A stretch of DNA of 64,000 nt from a virus: positions 25,720-89,719 of IMG/VR virus record IMGVR_UViG_3300010885_053065; one strand, written 5' to 3'. Shown here piece by piece: positions 49,176 to 58,360 of the stretch; within the stretch, counting starts at the first letter, position 1; each line of letters starts with the position of its first letter. Below the pieces are notes generated by a model. The model was given only the letters and a program-made list of their open reading frames with translations, did no database searches and had not been told where the DNA came from. A program made the position numbers and the translations under genes.

Positions 49176-49304
49176 CTACTTCATCATCTTCTTCTTGAAA
49201 GCGTCCCAATCTGATTGGGCTTTAGCGATCTTCCGGTTTGACTCTTTAGCCTCTTCTTTAGCTTTAGCGATAAACTCTTCGTTGCTCATTACTTCGTTAG
49301 ACAT
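49176..49304 (-). CDS. 42-residue charged protein behind promoter P5
   Basis: A short gene on the minus strand, ATG 49304 to TAG 49176. The product starts MSNEVMSNEEFIAKAKEEAK and ends KKKMMK, a charged single helix. AGGAG lies 8 bp upstream, P5 drives it and a strong terminator follows. These features make it a real gene despite its size. Function unknown. Confidence 0.7.
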   Translation of the reverse strand: MSNEVMSNEEFIAKAKEEAKESNRKIAKAQSDWDAFKKKMMK

Positions 49305-49357
49305 GTCAGTAGCTCCTAGGTCATTGAGGTTAGTTTTTTCCCTCTGTTCATATACCT

Positions 49358-49428
49358 AATATAACAATTATCTGGATAAATGTCAAGTGTTTAGAGTATA
49401 AATAAAAATGTTTATTGAGCACATTTAC
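49358..49428 (-). promoter_or_regulatory. Phage promoter P5 of the conserved set (minus strand)
   Basis: On the minus strand TTGACA (49381-49386), 17-nt spacer, TATATT (49358-49363), with the complete upstream box. Nearly identical to P2 over 75 bp. Confidence 0.85.
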
Positions 49429-49449
49429 TAAAGTAAATTGGTATTTATT

Positions 49450-50211
49450 TTATACTCTCTCATACTTATCTAGTACATCTCTAATAATCTCACTTCTAAA
49501 AGAATCTTTTTTAGAGAATTGGATTATGCCAACATTTTTAACTCCTTCTAGGCGTTGCATCGCGTCACTAATGCCGTTAGTAAGGATTGGGACATCGCAC
49601 TGATGAGGATCTCCTGCTAGTACCATTTTTGTATCTTGTCCTGTGGCATCTCTACCACAGCGAGTTAAAAAGGCTTTTATCCCTGCTGGAGGTACGTTTT
49701 GTGATTCATCTAGAATTGCCATACAGTTATTAAAAGTGACGCCTCTACAGTCACTTAAAAGCATGGCTTCTACTGTTCCTTTTTCTATATAATATTTAGC
49801 CTGATGCACTGGCATAAAGACAGACAAATTATCAAGTACAGGTCTAATTAAAGGAGACATTTTCTCTTGTGCGTTACCTGGTAAAGCTCCTATATCACGT
49901 TCCCATTTCATACCGACATTTGGTTTGATATAAATGATTTTTTCGATGCGTCTAAAAGATATTAAGTGAAAGCCATAATATAAAGCAAAAAGCGTCTTGG
50001 CACACCCTGAAGGACCAGACGCTATTGTTATGGTATTATCGTTTAAACTTTTTAAATATTTTGCTTGATTCTCAGATTTAGGGTGTAATTGGAGATATTT
50101 ATTCTGAGTTTCTTGTTTAATTGACTCTTCTGGAATATCTAACGGTTTCTTCTTTCTGTCCTTGTCTTTGCCTCTTTTTTGTGAGGGATAACTGCAAGAT
50201 GCACGAACCAT
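49450..50211 (-). CDS. phoH: PhoH-family ATPase
   Basis: 253 residues from ATG 50211 (AGGGGTG just upstream; GTG 50217 possible). Walker A GPSGCAKT (about residues 66-73), Walker B MAILDESQNVPP, and GDPHQCD sensor, all typical of PhoH. The N-terminal ~45 residues are basic and disordered. PhoH is widespread in marine and cyanobacterial phages; RNA helicase activity has been shown for relatives. It lies between two tail genes on the opposite strand. Confidence 0.92.
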   Translation of the reverse strand: MVRASCSYPSQKRGKDKDRKKKPLDIPEESIKQETQNKYLQLHPKSENQAKYLKSLNDNTITIASGPSGCAKTLFALYYGFHLISFRRIEKIIYIKPNVGMKWERDIGALPGNAQEKMSPLIRPVLDNLSVFMPVHQAKYYIEKGTVEAMLLSDCRGVTFNNCMAILDESQNVPPAGIKAFLTRCGRDATGQDTKMVLAGDPHQCDVPILTNGISDAMQRLEGVKNVGIIQFSKKDSFRSEIIRDVLDKYERV

Positions 50212-50298
50212 AAACACCCCTAGTGTAGTTACTTTTATCTTAACTTTAAAACTATAGTTCAGTTAAGCTAAAGTATAGGTAGACTTGAGGTGTTCTAT

Positions 50299-53200
50299 AT
50301 GGTAAGTGTTGGCTCAGTATCTTTTCAAGTAAAGCTAGATAGAAATAATTTTGATGCAGCGATCAGACAGATGCAGAGAGATTATTCTAATCTGAATATA
50401 AACATTAACCCTGTAGTTAATACGCAGGGAATTAATCAGTTAAATACAGCTTTTAATAACCTGAGACAACAATTAAGTACTCCTTTAAATATAAATGTTT
50501 CAAATGCTCAAGTTAATAGACTTCAATCTGAACTTAACGCTACAAATAATCAGGTTCAGCAACTAGAGCAAGAAGTCTCAAGAGCTAATCAACGTATTCA
50601 ACAATTAGAACAAAACTTAAGAAACTCTGCTCAAGCAACTAATATTTTTAACCAAACTATTAACCAAACTACAAATAATATAAACAGACTAGGTGCTAGT
50701 AGTGGAGAAGTTGTAAGATTATTCCTCTTATTTAAAGCAGGAGAACTGGTAGTTAATGCTTTGGGTATTGCCTTACAGCAACTTCCCTCAAAGATAGCAG
50801 CAACAGTGAGTGAATCAACTAAACTAGCTGCGAGTTTTGAATCACTTAGGATTGCACTCACCTTCTCTGGAATAGATAACGCTGATAGTAAACTGAAGTC
50901 TTTAAGAAAAACTTCTAGTGAGTTAGGTGTCTCCTTTAGTACTTCAGCTAGAGCCTATCAACAATTAGCAGCGGCGTCTAGAGGTACTAATTTAGAGGGA
51001 CAAACAGACAAGATTATCAGTGGTGTTCAGGTAGGTTTGGCAGGTGCAGGTGCAGGAAAACAGCAACAAGAAAAATCCTTTTTAGCTATTGCTCAGATAG
51101 CTTCTAAAGGTAGGGTTTCCATGGAGGAACTAAATCAGCAGTTAGGTGAAGCTTTACCAGGAGCCTTACAAGTAGCTGCTAGGTCTATGGGTAAAACAGT
51201 ACCTGAATTTATTAAGTTAATTGAAACGGGACAAGTTTTAGCTGAAGACTTGTTACCCAAACTAGCTGCTCAATTTAAGTTAGAAGGTGCTGCAGGTATA
51301 GATAAGGTTGCGGATACAGCTAATACCAAACTGATCAAGTTACAAAATACAGTTGAAGAGTTAAAGGTGAGTACGGGAGAAGGGTTTTTAATTGGACTAA
51401 AACCCGTACTTACTGTAGTGACTGCAGGTATGGAGTTACTGAATAAAGCGTCTGGTGCAGTAAATATCGCTTTAGGGATTCTAGCAACTGGTGGGATAAT
51501 TTTTGTTGTTAACGGAATACGAATACTAGTCTCAGCCTTGGCTACAGGGGGCTTGGCTTCTACTGTATTTGGTCAAACATTAGGTTTACTAGGAATCCAA
51601 AGTGCAACTGTTACAGGATTACTAGGCAACGCATCTATAGCTCTAAAATCCTTTGGTGCATCTTTATTAGTAGCGGCTCCTATTGTTTTAGGGATAGTTG
51701 CAGCCTTTGCTATATGGAATGCTGGATCTAAAGATTTAGCTGAATCTGTTGACGCTCTTTCTAAATCTCTCGAAAGACTAAAAGCTAGTAGAGATAAGTT
51801 AGATCCAAATAAACCACTAACAGAACAGAAGAACTTTACAGGAGACGTTTTTAAAGATTTATCAACTGGTGGGTTACCAGTTCCAAAAACAATACAAGAA
51901 AGATTGAAACAAACAGCAGAAACAGGAAGAGGTTTACCTCTTGGTAATCCTTTCCAGTTGTATAACGACTATGCTGTTTCTAAAGATGTTGGCAATATAA
52001 AAAAAGTTATTGATTTAGCCAAAAAGCAAAATGACGAACTCAATAAGACCTTTAATAATGCTGAGAAAATAGATTCTATCAAAGGGAAAATAACCAAAAT
52101 TGATAACGATATTCGAGGTTATAAAACAGATCAAGGGATTGCTCAATCTAAAGGAGACACTAAGAGCGTATTATCTTTAAATAAGAAAATTACAGAAGCG
52201 CAAGCGCAAAGAGAAAATATTATTGGTGAATCTTTTGGTAGTTCAGCAGCAGAATTACAGCAAAGAAACGAGATTCTAGAAAAAACCAAAAAAGAGTTAG
52301 AGAATAATAAACCAAATATCTCTACTTCTGACTACAAAACTGAACTTAATACAATTAATACCCTAATAGAAGATGGTAAGAAAAAACTAGAAGCCTACAA
52401 CTCTACTGTTGCAGGGATCAATAACGAGTTTAAGGATATGGAGTACAATCTCTCTAAAATAACAGGAAGATTGGCTGATATTCAATTTAAATATGAACGG
52501 ACATTGCAATTACAAACAACACAACTAGATAACGAACGTGCTGCACAAATTGAAGCAGCTAGAAATAACTTAAAAAATACAGGTATTAATACTCTTAACG
52601 ATTCAAGTTATCAATCAAAATCTCTAGACATTCAAATCAAAGCTGCTAGACAACTACTAAGTGAACTACAGAGTGAGCAGTCAAGCCGATTAGAAACGCT
52701 TTTAGATAAGTACACAAATAATCAACAGAAGTTTGCTAGAAATGATGATCAGAATCTTAACAAGATATTTGGTACTAAAAACTTTGCTGAAGATGTTAAA
52801 TCTGGTAATATTTCTGCTGAAACGATACAGAAAATAGTTACTGATTCTGAGAAGACCACAGGAAAAGTATTAGATCCAATAATCCAGAAAATAGCAGAAG
52901 TAGCACAAGAGTATATAAAGAATCAAACTAAGATTAATGCGACTCAAGGACAGATAGCTAATCAAGGTAGACAGAAATCAGAACAAGCTCTCCAGTTAGA
53001 CATAAATAGAAATAACTTAGTACAGCAAGTTAGAGACTTTAGTAGACAAATTGAAGACTATTTTATTCAGATAGGTGAACAGAATAAGCAGTGGCTACGT
53101 AGTTTAGAGGATGTTGCTCTAACTTATAAAAGAGAAGTTAGGAGTATAGTTGAGAGTTATCAAGACCTAAATAGAGAACTAGACCTTAAGATAGCAACTC

Positions 53201-55632
53201 TTAGAAAGAACTTAGAGGATGCTAAGGCTCAATTAGCTAATACTAAGTTATCTAACTCTCTTAATGAAGGTCTAACTCCTGGTGTAGATAGTATCAACAG
53301 TAGAGTAGCTAAAATCTTCACTGACTACAACGCTAAGTTACAAGAGATTGACGCTAAGAAAAGTCAATTTAACTTAGGACAGTTAACAGAACAGCAACAG
53401 ATGATCGCCTTAGCTCGTTCTATCAGAACTCAACAGGAACAGCAATTAGACTTTGAGAAAAAGAGATTAAGGCAGTCTGAGGACTTGGTTACTCAACAGC
53501 AACAATATAGTAGAAGTCAGTCTAAATCGTGGCAAGATTTACTCTTAAAAGCCAAAGATATCTCAGAACAGGCTTCTAAATTAGGTTTGAATCTTGGGAC
53601 AATTAGCCAAAGAATAGCAGCAGAAGGCAATAAGCTAATAGAGTCTTTTAGAGGTATTGTTAACGGCTTAGGAGGAATTAATAAAAATGTTCCTCAAATA
53701 AACCCTGCTTCTGGTTTTAAACCACAGAATAATATAGTTCCTCTTAAAGAACCTCAAGCTCCTAAGTACACATCAATTAAGGATATTCGAGACACCGAAG
53801 AGTATAAGAAAGGTAAAGAGGTAACACGTACTGTTGACGTTTCTAAAGGGTTTAGTATTGACATAGGATTAGGAAATAAACCTAAACCAGTCGTTAAGCC
53901 AGTTGTCAAGCCTACAATAACTTCTGATTTTCTAGGTGGCTTAGCTGATAAGTTTCCTATTAGACCTAAGACAGATGAAGAGTTATATGGCTTAGATTAT
54001 CTACGTTCCTTGACTCCTATAGTTAGTCAACCTAGTAATGGAGCCATACCACAGTTAGCTAATACTCCAAAATTTGATAATCAGAAGCTTATTAAGAAAG
54101 CAGGTCAAATTCAATCACTTGGTGGGGAACTTAGGGATGTTGGAAGTCAGCAGATAGATGAAGATAGAATTAGCGCGGTAAGAGCGGCTGCGGCTCAGAT
54201 AAATATTGAATTAAGGAATATTCAGTCTGGTATAGAAAAGACAAGGTATAGCCTTTCCCAATCTTCTATAGAGTCTGACAAGTTCTTGCAGAGTACTAGA
54301 GGCTATACGACTGAAGCAGAGAGACAAAAGAATATTGTTAATGAAATTAATCAGGCTGAAGACCAAAGATTACAATCTTTAATCGACCAAAAAAGAGTTT
54401 ATCAAGATCAGGCTGATGGTGGGGTAATTCTACTCAAAGGATTACAGGATAAGCAAAAAGAATATCAGGAACAAGGAAAAGCGTTACCTGAAAACTTTGA
54501 AAAACTATTAGAAGCAGCTAAAGCAGCAATACCAGTCTACGAACAAGGTGCTGAAGCCATACAGAAACAGATAGATAAAGTAAAAGAAGAGACTGCTGCT
54601 GTAAAAGAATTGAGGATAGCCAGAGAACGTGAGATTGGTGCTAGAGAAAAACAGAACAGTCTAGATAGCTATCAGAAGAACTATCTAGAAGCTAAAGCTG
54701 GCTCAAGTTCTAACCCTTTTGAAGCTAACGACTTTAAGCGACAAGCTTTAACACTACAACAAAGAGTTGACTACAGAAATGAGCAATCCAATCTGGAAGA
54801 CTTTATTCTTAAACAGAACCTATCAAGGACTGAAGCTGAAAACTTGAGAGATAAACTCAAAGAGATAAACGAGATTAAGTTGGCTGATATAACAAAACAG
54901 ACTGATTTCCTCTATCAATCTTTATCTGCTCCTCTAGATAATCTATTTAAGGGATTAACTAGTTTTTCTGGTAGTATTCAAGACTTACTTGCTAATTTTG
55001 TTAACTCAATAGTTGGTAGTATTACCTCTGCACTAAGTAAACTTGCTTCTGATTCACTACTCAAGTCTCTCCTTGGTCTAGGAGGTGGTGGCGGAGGAAT
55101 TGCTGACTTATTTGGTGGTGGTATCGGTGGAGGTGCCGCTGCTGATTTACTAGGAGGCTTAGGGTTATTTACCTTTGCTAATGGTGGCACTGTTCCTACA
55201 GCAGCTAATGGTTTAAGTGTAGGTTCAGCTTATAGTATGGGTTCTTCAGTTCTTAAAGCAATGCAGACTGAAGGTATGGGAGCTATACCTATAGTTGCTC
55301 ACTCTGGCGAAGAAGTATTAACAGATAGAAATGGTGATGCTCAATTCTTTAGAGAATTATCTAAAACAGGTAAATGGCAATCTCTTAAACAGAATAAAGG
55401 TCTATCTGTTGGCAACTTTGATGCAGGTGGTATTGTTGGAGGAAACAATTCCTTTGGTGGCTCCTTTGCTAACAACGGGTTTACAAAAAACAATCAACCT
55501 ACTTTTGTCACCAATAATCACAGCACCAATATTAAGGTCAGTGCTCAGGATGCTAACAGCTTTAGAAAGTCTCAAGCTCAGATAGCTAGAGAACAGCAAC
55601 TAGAACAAGAAAGACAATCTAGATTTACTTAA
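50299..55632 (+). CDS. Tail tape measure protein
   Basis: About 1777 residues from ATG 50299 (TTGAGGTG site 7 bp upstream). Regions: an N-terminal coiled coil (about 70-110), the tape-measure N-domain (SSELGVSFSTSARAYQQLAA, QLGEALPGALQVAARSMGKT), hydrophobic segments (about 385-475), long coiled coils (530-1620), and a Gly-rich C-terminal stretch (about 1590-1640). It sets tail length; by the usual 0.15 nm per residue the tail would be near 250-270 nm, an estimate only. Confidence 0.9.
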   Translation: MVSVGSVSFQVKLDRNNFDAAIRQMQRDYSNLNININPVVNTQGINQLNTAFNNLRQQLSTPLNINVSNAQVNRLQSELNATNNQVQQLEQEVSRANQRIQQLEQNLRNSAQATNIFNQTINQTTNNINRLGASSGEVVRLFLLFKAGELVVNALGIALQQLPSKIAATVSESTKLAASFESLRIALTFSGIDNADSKLKSLRKTSSELGVSFSTSARAYQQLAAASRGTNLEGQTDKIISGVQVGLAGAGAGKQQQEKSFLAIAQIASKGRVSMEELNQQLGEALPGALQVAARSMGKTVPEFIKLIETGQVLAEDLLPKLAAQFKLEGAAGIDKVADTANTKLIKLQNTVEELKVSTGEGFLIGLKPVLTVVTAGMELLNKASGAVNIALGILATGGIIFVVNGIRILVSALATGGLASTVFGQTLGLLGIQSATVTGLLGNASIALKSFGASLLVAAPIVLGIVAAFAIWNAGSKDLAESVDALSKSLERLKASRDKLDPNKPLTEQKNFTGDVFKDLSTGGLPVPKTIQERLKQTAETGRGLPLGNPFQLYNDYAVSKDVGNIKKVIDLAKKQNDELNKTFNNAEKIDSIKGKITKIDNDIRGYKTDQGIAQSKGDTKSVLSLNKKITEAQAQRENIIGESFGSSAAELQQRNEILEKTKKELENNKPNISTSDYKTELNTINTLIEDGKKKLEAYNSTVAGINNEFKDMEYNLSKITGRLADIQFKYERTLQLQTTQLDNERAAQIEAARNNLKNTGINTLNDSSYQSKSLDIQIKAARQLLSELQSEQSSRLETLLDKYTNNQQKFARNDDQNLNKIFGTKNFAEDVKSGNISAETIQKIVTDSEKTTGKVLDPIIQKIAEVAQEYIKNQTKINATQGQIANQGRQKSEQALQLDINRNNLVQQVRDFSRQIEDYFIQIGEQNKQWLRSLEDVALTYKREVRSIVESYQDLNRELDLKIATLRKNLEDAKAQLANTKLSNSLNEGLTPGVDSINSRVAKIFTDYNAKLQEIDAKKSQFNLGQLTEQQQMIALARSIRTQQEQQLDFEKKRLRQSEDLVTQQQQYSRSQSKSWQDLLLKAKDISEQASKLGLNLGTISQRIAAEGNKLIESFRGIVNGLGGINKNVPQINPASGFKPQNNIVPLKEPQAPKYTSIKDIRDTEEYKKGKEVTRTVDVSKGFSIDIGLGNKPKPVVKPVVKPTITSDFLGGLADKFPIRPKTDEELYGLDYLRSLTPIVSQPSNGAIPQLANTPKFDNQKLIKKAGQIQSLGGELRDVGSQQIDEDRISAVRAAAAQINIELRNIQSGIEKTRYSLSQSSIESDKFLQSTRGYTTEAERQKNIVNEINQAEDQRLQSLIDQKRVYQDQADGGVILLKGLQDKQKEYQEQGKALPENFEKLLEAAKAAIPVYEQGAEAIQKQIDKVKEETAAVKELRIAREREIGAREKQNSLDSYQKNYLEAKAGSSSNPFEANDFKRQALTLQQRVDYRNEQSNLEDFILKQNLSRTEAENLRDKLKEINEIKLADITKQTDFLYQSLSAPLDNLFKGLTSFSGSIQDLLANFVNSIVGSITSALSKLASDSLLKSLLGLGGGGGGIADLFGGGIGGGAAADLLGGLGLFTFANGGTVPTAANGLSVGSAYSMGSSVLKAMQTEGMGAIPIVAHSGEEVLTDRNGDAQFFRELSKTGKWQSLKQNKGLSVGNFDAGGIVGGNNSFGGSFANNGFTKNNQPTFVTNNHSTNIKVSAQDANSFRKSQAQIAREQQLEQERQSRFT

Positions 55633-55634
55633 AT

Positions 55635-55784
55635 CTAATTATTTCCTGTTGGAGCTAATTGTCCGACAGTTCTTCTTAATCTAGTTAAGTCAATCACTGT
55701 CACTGGTTGACTTATATTTGTTCTGATAATCGCTCTAGCTGTGTAGGTTGTGAGATCGGCGACGGTTACGTTATAATTTGGCAT
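55635..55784 (-). CDS. Small 49-residue protein at the end of the fibre operon
   Basis: ATG 55784 to TAG 55635, product starting MPNYNVTVADLTTYTARAII. It follows the first paralogue gene without a gap and belongs to the same minus-strand operon. Probably a small virion or assembly protein. It lies between convergent operons; no terminator is seen. Confidence 0.6.
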   Translation of the reverse strand: MPNYNVTVADLTTYTARAIIRTNISQPVTVIDLTRLRRTVGQLAPTGNN

Positions 55785-56666
55785 TTAAGTTGTCCTAATC
55801 GCTATTCCATTAGTAAGATAAGTGTAAACTTCTGAGGCTGATACTGTTAGTAAATCACTATAGGTAAAGCCATGGATGATACCCGAAGTTGGTACATTGC
55901 AACCGATAAAATCAGAGCTTAATCCTCCTATAGCAAAACTACCTGTTCTTAAGTTAACAGGTTTAATTAGTTGATAATTAAAATCTAGATCTAAATTGGG
56001 AGGTGTCCACACGGAAGTACCTGAAACCCCATGCACATAGGTCTGCAAGTTACTAGAGGTAGTAGAAGATCCGTAAGCGTTAGTTGTACCATAACTGTTA
56101 AAGGTATTTAAGTTAGTAGTATAAAGTAAGTGTACAGACGGTCCAAAAGTTTCAGGATTACTAACGTAATTGTTTACTGTTTTCGCAAAACCAAACAACA
56201 ATCTAAATAAATTATTAGGATTAGTTAGAACTATTAGACTATAGCTACCTTCATTGTCGTTATAGGTTGTGACATTATGAAAAGCGTTGGCTCCAAAACA
56301 ATCGCCACCAGTAACAAGGTAAGTCTGTGTGCTCAAAGAACCTGTCCCTGCAAAGGTTCCTGTATTCCAAGTGTTAAACAAGTTAAAAGATATGGATGCA
56401 TTAGAAACGTTATTAGATGCGCTTATATTGTTTCTATTTCCTACGTACACTGGAACAAAAATAGTAATAACCAGAAAAACAGTACTAAAAGTTCCACTAT
56501 TATTGCTTAGCTGATAGACAAGAAAAGTGTTATTCCCGCTATTTGCTACTTGAGTAGGAGTGGGAAAACCAGCATTTGACAAGATAGTTTGCAAAGCAGT
56601 AGAGATTGCTGAGTTTCCAGAATATAGCTGTAAGCCGTTTGGATAATTTCTTACTATAGCCGTCAC
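55785..56666 (-). CDS. Receptor-binding-like paralogue 3 (293 residues)
   Basis: One of three tandem paralogues. Shared features: N-terminal ALQTILSNAGFPTPTQVANS, a LVYQLSNNSGTFSTVFLVIT strand, the SLIVLTNPNNLFRLLFGFAK segment and a C-terminal motif ending EVYTYLTNGIAIRTT. The middle is variable. The position next to the giant fibre indicates tail fibre or adhesin proteins. It abuts the next gene by one base overlap. Confidence 0.65.
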   Translation of the reverse strand: MTAIVRNYPNGLQLYSGNSAISTALQTILSNAGFPTPTQVANSGNNTFLVYQLSNNSGTFSTVFLVITIFVPVYVGNRNNISASNNVSNASISFNLFNTWNTGTFAGTGSLSTQTYLVTGGDCFGANAFHNVTTYNDNEGSYSLIVLTNPNNLFRLLFGFAKTVNNYVSNPETFGPSVHLLYTTNLNTFNSYGTTNAYGSSTTSSNLQTYVHGVSGTSVWTPPNLDLDFNYQLIKPVNLRTGSFAIGGLSSDFIGCNVPTSGIIHGFTYSDLLTVSASEVYTYLTNGIAIRTT

Positions 56667-57556
56667 TAGGTAGTCCTCACTGCTAATCCATCACCAACAT
56701 AAGTATAAATTTCATTACTAGATGCGACAAACGTATCACCATAATTAAACCAACTAAAAGGTCTTGGTGTTGGTCCGTTGGTAGTTGTCAACATAACAAA
56801 ATCACTACTTAAAAACCCTGTATTGTATCCTGTATTGTGGGTTACTCCAAAGTTGTGAATCCTGTTATTCGTCCCGTACCTTAGACAAGCAGGTTTAATT
56901 ATCTGGTAAATGCCGTTACTATCTATTGGAGCGATAGAAGGGAAATACCCCACACTACCATAATTACAGCTATTAGCAATAGTTCTAGCTGTAGAGGCGG
57001 TAACTAGTAATACATAAGGATAGGATACGTTTGATTGGATATAACACAAGCCATGTATTGTTGGTGCTATATCTCTCTGGTTTGGAACGGCTGTAATTAA
57101 AGTGTCAAGGAAGCCAAGCACAAACCTAACGTTATTACCTGCATCAGTCAGGACAGTAAAGCCGTAAGAGTTGTCGGTAACATTTGTGTAAGACTTTGCT
57201 GATAAGAAAGCTGAAGTTCCAAGTAGATTTAGAGGATTGCATTGAATAACTGGACCATTGTTAGTACCCGTTAGAGTTCCTGTATCCCATGTTTCAAACA
57301 ACATTAAAGAGGGTTGGTTAGCGAAAGCTGTCCAAGTTGAGGTAGTTGTACTCCATGTCAGCACCCAAAAAACAGTATTATAAGTACCAACGCTCCTAGA
57401 CAATTGATAAACCAGATAATAATAACCACCTGATATAGTCGCTTGAAGAGGACTAGGGAAGCCACAACCAGCTAAAGCAGTTTGGATTCCCGTATTAAAA
57501 GAGGCTGGACTAGAGCCTTGAATTAAATCAGTATAAGTAGTAACTGTAGCCGTCAT
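56666..57556 (-). CDS. Receptor-binding-like paralogue 2 (296 residues)
   Basis: Same architecture: IQTALAGCGFPSPLQATISG, LVYQLSRSVGTYNTVFWVLT, YGFTVLTDAGNNVRFVLGFL and the end NEIYTYVGDGLAVRTT. The central receptor-facing region differs from the paralogues. The start overlaps the upstream paralogue by 4 bp (ATGA type). Confidence 0.65.
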   Translation of the reverse strand: MTATVTTYTDLIQGSSPASFNTGIQTALAGCGFPSPLQATISGGYYYLVYQLSRSVGTYNTVFWVLTWSTTTSTWTAFANQPSLMLFETWDTGTLTGTNNGPVIQCNPLNLLGTSAFLSAKSYTNVTDNSYGFTVLTDAGNNVRFVLGFLDTLITAVPNQRDIAPTIHGLCYIQSNVSYPYVLLVTASTARTIANSCNYGSVGYFPSIAPIDSNGIYQIIKPACLRYGTNNRIHNFGVTHNTGYNTGFLSSDFVMLTTTNGPTPRPFSWFNYGDTFVASSNEIYTYVGDGLAVRTT

Positions 57557-58356
57557 GTGGTACGCACTCCTATTCCTGTTTGTAGATAGGTATAGATCTC
57601 ACTACCACTAACGGTCATAGTATCAGCGAACAGATAACTTGTAGGACAACCTACTAGGTCTGAGTGTAGAGGTCCAACAGAGAAACCTGCAGTAACCGAA
57701 CTACCTGCCCCAACACGTAAAACAACAGGTCTAACTAACTGTACCCGTCCGTTTACATCTGTAGCACTTACACATAGGTTTCCTAAAAAAGAAAACCCAT
57801 TTGTAGCTCCTGCTGAGACAGTTGGACCAATAGAACAGAGTCCAGTATTTGTAGTTGAGAACATAATACCATGCACTGACGGTGCAATGCTTTCTGCCTG
57901 TGGAGGAAAGTTAGATACAGTTTTAGCAAACCCTAATATAAATCTCATAACGCTAGAACCACTGGTAACCACGACAAAACCGTACATTCCTGTATCGTTT
58001 TCTCTGTAAGCAACGGTGGAAAAAGAACCACTAGTAATTACGTTTAATGCTGTACCACTAGTTAAAGCCGTATTTCCCCCTGTTCCTGAGAAAGTGCCTG
58101 TATTCCATGTTTGAAATACGTTTAGCGTTAAGGTCGCACTACTTGTGTTTGGAAAAGTCAGGACCCAATAAATTGTAGCGTTAGCACCGCTATTGTTACT
58201 TAGAGCATAGACTATATAATAAGTTCCACTGTTTAGTACTGCTTGAAAAGGACTAGGGAATCCAGCATCAGCTAAAGCTGTCTGTATCCCTGTAAAGAAT
58301 GAAGCGGCACTAGAGTTTGTAATGGAAGATGCACGAGTAGTTACGGTTGCCACCAT
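57553..58356 (-). CDS. Receptor-binding-like paralogue 1 (267 residues)
   Basis: Same architecture: IQTALADAGFPSPFQAVLNS, IVYALSNNSGANATIYWVLT, MYGFVVVTSGSSVMRFILGF and the end SEIYTYLQTGIGVRTT. First of the three in transcription order, 4 bp after the giant fibre stop. Confidence 0.65.
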   Translation of the reverse strand: MVATVTTRASSITNSSAASFFTGIQTALADAGFPSPFQAVLNSGTYYIVYALSNNSGANATIYWVLTFPNTSSATLTLNVFQTWNTGTFSGTGGNTALTSGTALNVITSGSFSTVAYRENDTGMYGFVVVTSGSSVMRFILGFAKTVSNFPPQAESIAPSVHGIMFSTTNTGLCSIGPTVSAGATNGFSFLGNLCVSATDVNGRVQLVRPVVLRVGAGSSVTAGFSVGPLHSDLVGCPTSYLFADTMTVSGSEIYTYLQTGIGVRTT

Positions 58357-58360
58357 ATAA

